The position numbers were made by a program, and so were the translations under genes. Positions 1-4,898 of a DNA stretch of 5,015 bases are shown one piece after another. Positions within the stretch are counted from its first letter, which is position 1, and every line of letters starts with the position of its first letter. The DNA is taken from the NCBI GenBank assembly GCA_004556985.1, contig SFFC01000172.1, positions 1-5,015 of the forward strand, given 5' to 3'. The stretch is from Clostridiales bacterium. GTDB taxonomy: Bacteria > Bacillota > Clostridia > Christensenellales > Aristaeellaceae. A model generated the notes under the pieces. The model saw only the letters and a program-made list of their open reading frames with translations. It searched no databases and was not told the origin of the DNA.

Positions 1-152
1 ATCTGGAGCCGGGCAGCCTGATCGTGCTGGGCTGCTCGACCAGCGAGATCGCCGGCGGGCGCATCGGCCTCTCCCGCGTGGGCGAGGCGAACCTCGTGCT
101 CGCCTATTCCCGCCTGCCGTATATCGGCGGGAGCCGGGCCGTTTATGAATAA
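1..152 (+). CDS. UPF0340/TIGR01440 (YwlG-like) family protein, 3' end, probably internally deleted
   Basis: Only the last 49 codons are present, read from base 3 to a TAA at 150-152; the start lies left of the window. The family has no firmly known function. The visible peptide opens with LEPGSLIVLGCSTSEIAGGR, which resembles the N-terminal part of UPF0340 proteins (a PG-x-GCSTSE loop). It closes with GEANLVLAYSRLPYIGGSRA and a short tail, which resembles the family C-terminus (GEA-x4-A-x-R-x3-IGG-x-RA-x-Y). In a family of roughly 180 residues I recall these two parts lying more than 100 residues apart, yet here they are adjacent. The reading frame is kept across the join, and codon use matches the neighbours. 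The assignment rests on remembered motifs, so the family is moderately supported and the deletion is an inference. The murA promoter begins only 4 nt after the stop codon, and no terminator separates the two genes, so readthrough into murA is possible. Confidence 0.6.
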   Translation, partial: LEPGSLIVLGCSTSEIAGGRIGLSRVGEANLVLAYSRLPYIGGSRAVYE

Positions 153-155
153 ACC

Positions 156-184
156 TTGCCAAACCTTCCCCTGCCGTGTATAAT
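156..184 (+). promoter_or_regulatory. sigma-A-type promoter of murA
   Basis: A -35 box TTGCCA (156-161, five of six consensus bases) and a perfect -10 box TATAAT (179-184) are separated by exactly 17 bp. Transcription should start near 191, giving a leader of about 47 nt before the murA start codon. The box falls in the short AT-richer gap between the upstream gene and murA. It implies that murA can be transcribed independently of the gene before it. Confidence 0.85.
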
Positions 185-237
185 ATATAAATTGAAGATT
201 TGTACGGCGGCGCAAGGCCGCGCCAAGGAGGACACGC

Positions 238-1509
238 ATGGCTCAAGAAGAGAGAATGCTCATCACCGGTGGGCAGCGGCTGGAGGGCACCGTCCGCGTC
301 AGCGGCGGCAAGAATACCTCCGTCGCCATCATTCCGGCCACGATTCTGAGCCAGACGCCCTGTGTCATCGAGAACCTGCCCGACATCGAAGACGTGCATG
401 TCTCTGTGGAAACGCTGCGTCACCTCGGCGCGCGCGTCAGCTGGGATCCCGCCCTGGGCACGATGGAGGTCGACGCCAGCAGCATCTGCCGCACCGACGT
501 GCCGCTGGAGCTCTGCCGCAGGATGCGCGCTTCCTCCTATTATATCGGCGCGCTGCTGGCGCGCTTCGGCCAGGCGCAGGTGCCGCTGCCCGGCGGCTGC
601 GACATCGGCCGCCGCCCCATCGACCAGCACATCAAGGGCATGCGCGCGCTGGGCGCGCGCGTCGAAACCGCGCATGGCCTGGTCACCGCCACGGCCGACA
701 GCCTCACCGGCGGCGACGTCTTCATGGACATGGTCACCGTCGGCGGCACGATCAACGTCATGCTCGCCGCCGCCTGCGCGCAGGGCACGACGACCATCTA
801 CAACGCCGCCAAGGAGCCGCACATCGTCGACCTGGCGAACTTCCTCAACTCGATGGGCTGCCGCGTCAAGGGCGCGGGCACGGACGTCATCCGCGTGCGC
901 GGCGTGCAGAGCCTCGCCAGCCGCCGCCCCTATGCCGTCATTCCCGACCAGATCGAGACCGGCACGCTCATGATCGCCGCCGCCGCGACCCACGGCGACG
1001 TCACCATCTGCGGCTGCATCCCCACGCACATGGAAGCCCTGACCGCCAAGCTGCTGGAGATGGGCGCGAAGGTCGACGAGCGCGACGACGCCATCCGCGT
1101 GCGCTCCATCGGCGCGCACCGGGCCGTCACCTTTAAGACGCAGGTCTACCCCGGCTTCCCGACCGACCTGCAGCAGCCGATGAGCGCGCTGCTGTGCACG
1201 GCGACCGGCACCTCCACCGTCGTGGAGAACATCTTCGAGTCGCGCTTCCGCCATCTCGCCGAGATGGAGCGCATGGGCGCGCGCGTGCGCATCTTCGAGC
1301 AGACCGCCGTCATCGAGGGTGTGCCGCAGCTGCATGCCGCCGCCGTCGAGGCGACCGACCTGCGCGCCGGCGCGGCGCTCGTCATCGCCGGCCTCATGGC
1401 CCAGGGCACGACCGAGATCAGCAATACCTGCTTCATCGATCGCGGCTACGAGCATCTGGAGACGAAGCTCAGCAGCCTCGGCGCGAAGATCTGGCGCGTG
1501 CGGGAGTGA
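238..1509 (+). CDS. murA: UDP-N-acetylglucosamine 1-carboxyvinyltransferase (MurA, MurAB/MurZ type)
   Basis: MurA transfers the enolpyruvyl group of phosphoenolpyruvate to UDP-N-acetylglucosamine, the first committed step of cytoplasmic peptidoglycan precursor synthesis and the target of fosfomycin. The protein has 423 residues, normal for the family (about 420-430), and spans the whole EPSP-synthase-like fold. Visible active-site elements are the SGGKN loop (K25, N26), the flexible catalytic loop PLPGGCDIGRRPIDQH with Cys121 (E. coli Cys115) and R126, the YPGFPTDLQQPM segment with Asp310 (E. coli Asp305), DLRAGA near 374-379, and the terminal IDRGYEHLE. Cys121 is the residue alkylated by fosfomycin, so the enzyme should be sensitive. 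The VYPGFPTDLQQPM and AKIWR wording is closer to the B. subtilis MurAB/MurZ paralogue than to MurAA. The start is set by an AAGGAGG Shine-Dalgarno (225-231) 6 nt before the ATG. The gene has its own promoter upstream and an intrinsic terminator 55 nt after the stop, so it appears monocistronic. It is intact, with no missing key residue. Confidence 0.97.
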   Translation: MAQEERMLITGGQRLEGTVRVSGGKNTSVAIIPATILSQTPCVIENLPDIEDVHVSVETLRHLGARVSWDPALGTMEVDASSICRTDVPLELCRRMRASSYYIGALLARFGQAQVPLPGGCDIGRRPIDQHIKGMRALGARVETAHGLVTATADSLTGGDVFMDMVTVGGTINVMLAAACAQGTTTIYNAAKEPHIVDLANFLNSMGCRVKGAGTDVIRVRGVQSLASRRPYAVIPDQIETGTLMIAAAATHGDVTICGCIPTHMEALTAKLLEMGAKVDERDDAIRVRSIGAHRAVTFKTQVYPGFPTDLQQPMSALLCTATGTSTVVENIFESRFRHLAEMERMGARVRIFEQTAVIEGVPQLHAAAVEATDLRAGAALVIAGLMAQGTTEISNTCFIDRGYEHLETKLSSLGAKIWRVRE

Positions 1510-1563
1510 TACATCTGTTAAGAACGAGCGTTATTGTTCGCAAAATCAAGGATGCAAAATATC

Positions 1564-1592
1564 AAAATGGCATGTTTCCATGCCATTTTTTT
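1564..1592 (+). terminator. intrinsic terminator of murA
   Basis: An 11-bp perfect stem, AAAATGGCATG (1564-1574) pairing with CATGCCATTTT (1579-1589), encloses a TTTC loop and runs into seven consecutive Ts (1586-1592). It lies 55 nt after the murA stop and upstream of the next promoter. The A-tract on the left arm could also give a U-tract on the opposite strand, but no minus-strand gene approaches from the right to use it. Confidence 0.92.
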
Positions 1593-1624
1593 CAAATATT
1601 GCAGGCAGGACGGGGTTTTTTGCC

Positions 1625-1653
1625 TTGTCACTCCGTATCTTCTATGTTATAAT
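1625..1653 (+). promoter_or_regulatory. extended -10 sigma-A-type promoter of the phosphorylase gene
   Basis: The -35 box TTGTCA (1625-1630, five of six consensus bases) and perfect -10 box TATAAT (1648-1653) are spaced by 17 bp. A TGT (1645-1647) just before the -10 forms an extended -10 element. Transcription should begin near 1660, leaving a leader of about 96 nt before the start codon. The match is near consensus, so strong basal expression is expected unless a regulator or the leader intervenes. Confidence 0.87.
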
Positions 1654-1680
1654 GACCCTTGGCTGTCTTCCTGCAAAGCG

Positions 1681-1724
1681 CCGGGAGGGCATGCCGCACA
1701 CGAAGTGCGGATGGCAGAATCCGG
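1681..1724 (+). promoter_or_regulatory. structured 5' leader of the phosphorylase mRNA
   Basis: The leader can fold into an imperfect hairpin. The core is CCGCAC (1694-1699) pairing with GTGCGG (1705-1710) around an ACGAA loop. It is extended past a bulged G1693 by CAT (1690-1692) with ATG (1711-1713), and closed by CCGG (1681-1684) with CCGG (1721-1724). TGCC (1692-1695) with GGCA (1713-1716) is a competing pairing. Upstream, TTCCTG (1668-1673) can pair with CAGGAG (1738-1743), including one G-U pair, which would cover the Shine-Dalgarno. I cannot match this to any riboswitch class I know. There is no T-run after the hairpin, so it is not an attenuator-type terminator. A regulatory role is inference only. 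Confidence 0.35.
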
Positions 1725-1738
1725 ACTGAACCTAAGCC

Positions 1739-1758
1739 AGGAGGGTTTCATTTTTATG
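1739..1758 (+). promoter_or_regulatory. ribosome binding site fixing the phosphorylase start
   Basis: AGGAGGG (1739-1745) lies 11 nt before the ATG at 1756, counted from the end of AGGAGG. The spacing is slightly long. A second in-frame ATG at 1765 would be 20 nt away, too far. Upstream in-frame ATGs beginning at 1534 lie before the promoter and inside the murA terminator region, so they cannot be the start. Translation therefore begins MPLMNEYTKDT. Confidence 0.8.
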
Positions 1759-2928
1759 CCTCTCATGAACGAATACACCAAAGACACCATCAAGGAGTCC
1801 ATTCTCAACAAGCTGCTTCGCTACTACGGCTGCACGATCGAGGAAGCGACGCCCAAGCAGATCTACGCCGCCGTGGCCTCCACCGTGCGCGACCAGATCA
1901 TGCTCAAGTGGCGCTTCGAAAAGGAAGCGCGCCGCAGCGAGAAAGCCAAGCGCCTGTATTATCTTTCCATCGAATTCCTGACCGGCCGCTGGCTGCACAA
2001 TAACCTGCTCAACCTCTGCTCGACCAAGGAGTACGAGGAGGCGTTCAAGGATCTGGGCCTGACCCTGCGCGGCGTGCTCCATGAGGAGCCGGAACCGGCG
2101 CTGGGCAACGGCGGTCTGGGCCGCCTGGCTGCCTGCTTCCTCGATTCACTGGCGACGCTCAACCTCCCGGCGATGGGCTGCACGATCCGCTACGAATACG
2201 GCCTCTTCCGCCAGCGCATCGTCGACGGCCAGCAGGTTGAGGTGCCGGACGAGTGGCTGACCTACGGCAACTCATGGGAGATTCCGACCCAGCGCGACGC
2301 CGTGACCGTCCACTTCGGCGGCCAGGTGATCGAAAATTGGATGGGCGACAAGAACTACGTCTCCCTGAAGAACACCGAGGATGTCATCGCCGTCCCGTAT
2401 GACCTGCCGATCGTCGGCTACAACAGCGACGTCGTCGACCGTCTGCGCATGTGGAGCGCCGTGCTGCCCAAGAACTTCAACCTCGAGAAATTCTCCGCCG
2501 GCGATTACAACGGCTCCACCGAGGAGAGCGATTCCATCGCCGCGCAGATTTCCAAGGTGCTCTACCCGGAGGACAACACCTACAACGGCAAGAAGCTGCG
2601 CCTGATGCAGGAGTACTTCCTCGTCAGCGCGACGCTGCAGTACGCCATCAAGGACTTCAAGCGCGTCCCCCGAGAAGGTCGCCTTCCACATCAACGACAC
2701 GCATCCGGCGCTGGTCATCCCGGAGCTCATGCGCATTCTCGTGGACGAGGAGCATCTGCCGTGGGAGACTGCGGAGCGCCTGACCCGCAATACCGTCGCC
2801 TACACCAACCACACCATCATGGCCGAGGCCCTGGAAAAGTGGCCGGAGAACATGATGCGCGAGACCCTGCCCCGCATCTATTCGATCATGCAGGAGCTCA
2901 ACCGCCGTCTCTGCCAGAAGCTGTTTGA
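1756..2928 (+). CDS. glgP: alpha-glucan phosphorylase, N-terminal part (as translated without frame correction)
   Basis: This is what ribosomes would make from the normal start: 390 residues. The first 304 are genuine phosphorylase and the last 86 (from 2668) are an out-of-frame Arg/His/Pro-rich tail ending at a stop at 2926-2928. The genuine part holds the N-terminal helical region, LSIEFLTGR (about 70-78), the glycine-rich GNGGLGRLAACF strand-loop (117-128), and the PEDNTYNGKKLRLMQEYFLV segment just before the break. It lacks the PLP lysine and the whole C-terminal phosphate and cofactor domain, so it cannot be active alone. Its start is fixed by the Shine-Dalgarno at 1739-1745. Confidence 0.7.
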   Translation: MPLMNEYTKDTIKESILNKLLRYYGCTIEEATPKQIYAAVASTVRDQIMLKWRFEKEARRSEKAKRLYYLSIEFLTGRWLHNNLLNLCSTKEYEEAFKDLGLTLRGVLHEEPEPALGNGGLGRLAACFLDSLATLNLPAMGCTIRYEYGLFRQRIVDGQQVEVPDEWLTYGNSWEIPTQRDAVTVHFGGQVIENWMGDKNYVSLKNTEDVIAVPYDLPIVGYNSDVVDRLRMWSAVLPKNFNLEKFSAGDYNGSTEESDSIAAQISKVLYPEDNTYNGKKLRLMQEYFLVSATLQYAIKDFKRVPREGRLPHQRHASGAGHPGAHAHSRGRGASAVGDCGAPDPQYRRLHQPHHHGRGPGKVAGEHDARDPAPHLFDHAGAQPPSLPEAV

Positions 2929-4198
2929 CCGCTTCCCCGGCGAGTGGGACCGCATCGGCCACATGGCGATCCTCGCCTACGACCAGGCGCACATGGCGAA
3001 CATGTGCATCGCGTATTCCCACGCGATCAACGGCGTCTCCCAGCTGCACGGCGACATCCTCAAGCGCTCCACGTTTGCGGATTACTACAAGATCATGCCC
3101 GAGAAGTTCCTGGCGATCACCAACGGCATCACCCCGCGCCGCTGGCTGATGCTGGCGAACCCGACCCTCTCCGACCTGCTCGATGAGACCATCGGCCAGG
3201 GCTGGCGCAAGGACACGATGGAGCTGGAGAAGCTGCTCCCGTTCGCCGACGACGCCGCCTTCATCGAGAAATTCGCGAAGGTCAAGCATGAGAACAAGGC
3301 GCGCTTCAGCCGCTGGATCAACCGTCATCAGGGCCTCGTGCTCGATCCGGACACGATGTACGACGTGCAGGTCAAGCGTCTGCACGAGTACAAGCGCCAG
3401 CTGCTCAACGCGCTGCACATCCTCGTGCTCTACAACCGCATCTGCGACGATCCGAACTACACGATGGCGCCGCGCACGTTCATCTTCGGCGCGAAGGCCG
3501 CGCCGGGCTACCGCCGCGCCAAGGAGATCATCCACTTCATCAACGTCGTCGCCGCGAAGATCGCGCAGCATCCGCGTGCGAGCAAGATGATCAAGGTCGT
3601 CTTCCTGCAGAACTACAACGTCTCCACCGCGGAGATGCTCATGCCGGCCTCCGAGGTCAGCGAGCAGCTCTCCACCGCCTCCAAGGAGGCCAGCGGCACC
3701 GGCAACATGAAGTTCATGATGAACGGCGCCGTGACGATCGGCACGCTCGACGGCGCGAACGTCGAGATCGCCGAGCTGGTGGGCGAGGACAACTGCTACA
3801 TCTTCGGCATGCGCTCCAAGGAGGTCGAGGCGATCTACGCCTCCGGCACCTATCGTTCCCTCGACATCTACGAGACGAACGCCGAGCTGCGCCGCGCGCT
3901 CAACATGCTCTTTGACGGCAGCCTCACGCCGGACAACCCGAAGATGTTCGAGGGCCTCTACCGCGCGCTCGTCTTCTCCGACAACGGCGGCATGGCCGAT
4001 CCCTACCTCGTGCTCAAGGACTTCGGCTCCTACCAGCAGGCGCAGTCCCGCCTGGGCAACGACTACCTCAACCAGAAGGCCTGGACGCGCAAGGAGATCA
4101 TCAACGTCGCCAAGAGCGGCATCTTCTCCTCCGACCGCACGATCAAGGAATACAACGATCAGATCTGGCATCTGACCCCGCTGACCAAGCAGCACTGA
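2729..4198 (+). CDS. glgP: alpha-glucan phosphorylase, C-terminal part (separate open frame)
   Basis: This 489-residue open frame starts at the ATG in the conserved PELMRILVDEEHLPW segment. Phosphorylase homology in the same frame extends back to 2669, so this ATG is an internal methionine rather than a designed start. A GGAG (2722-2725) sits only 3 nt ahead, too close for efficient initiation. The part contains YTNHTIMAEALEKWP, the catalytic RLHEYKRQLLNALH (codons from 3377), the EASGTGNMKFMMNGAVTIGT cofactor segment with the PLP lysine codon at 3710-3712, and LDGANVEI. It ends at TGA 4196-4198. Without the first 320 or so residues it should be inactive; fused to the N-terminal part it completes the enzyme. 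The stop is followed after 33 nt by a terminator. Confidence 0.75.
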   Translation: MRILVDEEHLPWETAERLTRNTVAYTNHTIMAEALEKWPENMMRETLPRIYSIMQELNRRLCQKLFDRFPGEWDRIGHMAILAYDQAHMANMCIAYSHAINGVSQLHGDILKRSTFADYYKIMPEKFLAITNGITPRRWLMLANPTLSDLLDETIGQGWRKDTMELEKLLPFADDAAFIEKFAKVKHENKARFSRWINRHQGLVLDPDTMYDVQVKRLHEYKRQLLNALHILVLYNRICDDPNYTMAPRTFIFGAKAAPGYRRAKEIIHFINVVAAKIAQHPRASKMIKVVFLQNYNVSTAEMLMPASEVSEQLSTASKEASGTGNMKFMMNGAVTIGTLDGANVEIAELVGEDNCYIFGMRSKEVEAIYASGTYRSLDIYETNAELRRALNMLFDGSLTPDNPKMFEGLYRALVFSDNGGMADPYLVLKDFGSYQQAQSRLGNDYLNQKAWTRKEIINVAKSGIFSSDRTIKEYNDQIWHLTPLTKQH

Positions 4199-4231
4199 GC
4201 ATTCAGCGCCGCAGTCCCAAAGACGGAAAAT

Positions 4232-4256
4232 CCCCCGAAGGCCAAGCCTTCGGGGG
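4232..4256. terminator. bidirectional terminator between glgP and fucU
   Basis: A perfect 10-bp stem CCCCCGAAGG (4232-4241) / CCTTCGGGGG (4247-4256) encloses a CCAAG loop. On the plus strand the T-run (4264-4268) is offset by 7 nt from the stem. On the minus strand the stem is followed almost directly by A and four Ts (4230-4227). It lies between two convergent genes and probably ends both transcripts, somewhat better for fucU. Confidence 0.85.
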
Positions 4257-4295
4257 TTGCTGCTTTTTGGGGGGGCTTTGAATTCTCTGCGGCCA

Positions 4296-4730
4296 TCACA
4301 GCCGCACGACGCCCTTGCGGATGATGATGTTGCCGTAGAGCGCGGTTTCGCCGGTCTGCACGACGGCGAAGGCGTTTTTCGCGCGCTCCATGAAGGCGTC
4401 GTGCTCCATCATGTCAAACTGCGCGGTGGGCAGATCGGTATCCGCCGCCTCGCGGAAGGCCTGCCAGATCGGCGCGCGGTCGCCGGGGAACATGCCCTCC
4501 GGCACCTGCATGACGGCCAGCGGCTTTTCGACGAAGTCGTCCAGCGGGAAGAGCTGCACGATCGCGCGCATGACCTCCGCGCAGCCGTGTCCGTCGCAGC
4601 GCACGCAGCGCTTGCCGATCGACGTGCCGGGGAAGTTGCCGTCGGCGAGCACCAGCTCGTCGCCATGGCCCATCTCGGCGATGATTTTGAGCAGCTCCGG
4701 GCTCAGAATCGGGGAAATTCCTTTCAGCAT
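4296..4730 (-). CDS. fucU: L-fucose mutarotase (RbsD/FucU family)
   Basis: FucU speeds the interconversion of alpha and beta anomers of L-fucose and related sugars in the cytoplasm, feeding the isomerase of fucose catabolism. The 144-residue protein is full length (E. coli FucU about 140) and nearly colinear with it. It opens MLKGISPILSPELLKIIAEM, followed by GHGDE with the family histidine H22 and Asp30. It has a PLDDFVEKPLAVM segment and ends with ERAKNAFAVV and ALYGNIIIRKGV, holding Tyr132 and Asn134. These features favour FucU over RbsD. A cysteine cluster, C42-x2-C45-x4-C50 (KRCVRCDGHGC), replaces the usual RADG wording and is unusual to me. The start is supported by GAGG (minus strand, 4742-4739) 8 nt before the ATG. 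No fucose isomerase, kinase, aldolase or transporter is visible. The gene has its own promoter and lies between two terminators, so it is an orphan unit. The true sugar could be fucose, ribose or another hexose. Confidence 0.92.
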   Translation of the reverse strand: MLKGISPILSPELLKIIAEMGHGDELVLADGNFPGTSIGKRCVRCDGHGCAEVMRAIVQLFPLDDFVEKPLAVMQVPEGMFPGDRAPIWQAFREAADTDLPTAQFDMMEHDAFMERAKNAFAVVQTGETALYGNIIIRKGVVRL

Positions 4731-4754
4731 GGTTTCTGCCTCGCTTTCTCTGCG

Positions 4755-4781
4755 GAGGCGGCCTGTTTCGCGCGCCGCCCC
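4755..4781 (-). other. GC-rich hairpin in the fucU 5' leader
   Basis: In the minus-strand transcript, a 6-bp all-GC stem GGCGGC / GCCGCC (plus-strand arms 4757-4762 and 4774-4779) surrounds an 11-nt loop. It can extend by a G-U and a G-C pair to 4755 and 4781. It lies between the predicted transcript start (about 4789) and the Shine-Dalgarno (4742-4739), ending about 12 nt upstream of it. There is no T-run, so it is not a terminator. It could stabilise the mRNA or merely reflect base composition. Confidence 0.35.
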
Positions 4782-4795
4782 GCCTGTATGGCACG

Positions 4796-4824
4796 ATTAT
4801 AGCACGCTTTGCCGGTTTCTTCAA
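4796..4824 (-). promoter_or_regulatory. extended -10 sigma-A-type promoter of fucU
   Basis: On the minus strand a perfect TATAAT (4801 down to 4796) is preceded by TGC (4804-4802), forming an extended -10. A TTGAAG -35 box (4824-4819, four of six consensus bases) lies at exactly 17 bp. The start is expected near 4789, about 59 nt before the ATG. The promoter sits just beyond the terminator of the upstream minus-strand gene, so fucU has an independent transcript. Confidence 0.8.
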
Positions 4825-4845
4825 TCGTGGAGACGGGCGGTTAAA

Positions 4846-4879
4846 GGCCCGGCCCGGTGCTTTTGCACCGGGCCGGGCC
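4846..4879 (-). terminator. strong hairpin terminator of the gene entering at the right edge
   Basis: A perfect 15-bp GC-rich stem, GGCCCGGCCCGGTGC (4846-4860) with its complement (4865-4879), has a TTTT loop (AAAA in the minus-strand RNA). On the minus strand the stem is followed by TTTAA (4845-4841), a short U-tract. It begins 19 nt after the minus-strand stop codon at 4899, the right place to end that gene. No plus-strand gene needs it. Confidence 0.8.
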
Positions 4880-4898
4880 ATTGTATTCGCTTGTCCGT

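Larger units (their letters stand above)
1756..4198 (+). pseudogene. glgP: glycogen/starch/alpha-glucan phosphorylase gene, disrupted by a frameshift near 2667-2671
   Basis: The two reading frames together encode one GT35 alpha-glucan phosphorylase, a cytoplasmic PLP enzyme that releases glucose 1-phosphate from glycogen or maltodextrin using phosphate. Homology runs from 1756 to Val304 (GTC, 2665-2667) in the first frame. It resumes without a gap in the next frame at CCC (2669-2671), reading PEKVAFHINDTHPA, a hallmark phosphorylase segment. Removing one C from the five-C run joins them into an 813-residue protein, within the usual 800-850 range. All expected landmarks are present: GNGGLGRLAACF (117-128), NDTHP, RLHEYKRQ (541-548), and the cofactor motif EASGTGNMKFMMNG with PLP lysine K652 (joined numbering). 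Both halves keep normal codon use with no other stop. This suggests a recent lesion, a sequencing or assembly error, or recoding rather than an old decaying gene. The gene has its own promoter and terminator, and no other glycogen genes are visible. Glycogen versus maltodextrin preference cannot be told from sequence. Confidence 0.85.

Noticed and set aside
156..1136. A 326-codon plus-strand frame overlapping murA
   Set aside because: Its Arg/His/Ala-rich low-complexity product is a frame shadow of murA. The murA frame has the Shine-Dalgarno and a full set of family motifs.
1523..1541. GAAC...GTTC inverted repeat after murA, considered as a LexA-type (SOS) operator
   Set aside because: The half-sites are 10 nt apart instead of the 4 of the firmicute LexA box, and the site is downstream of murA, not over a promoter.
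1603..1625. Possible second terminator: AGGCA/TGCCT with a T-run at 1616-1621
   Set aside because: The stem is only 5 bp with a 13-nt loop, and the T-run lies inside the loop rather than after the stem. The real terminator is at 1564-1592.
1534..1755. An N-terminal extension of the phosphorylase frame starting at 1534
   Set aside because: It would read through the murA terminator and the glgP promoter, so the transcript lacks it. Its residues do not look like a phosphorylase N-terminus, and a good Shine-Dalgarno supports the ATG at 1756.
2657..4195. A 512-codon open frame on the minus strand, antisense to the phosphorylase gene
   Set aside because: It mirrors a conserved GC-rich gene and is rich in Val, Leu, Ala, Asp, Glu, His and Arg, the usual product of antisense reading of GC-biased codons. 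It has no recognisable domain or supporting promoter.
4257..4802. A 181-codon plus-strand frame antisense to fucU
   Set aside because: It starts inside the terminator region and its product resembles nothing, whereas the minus-strand frame is a clear full-length FucU.
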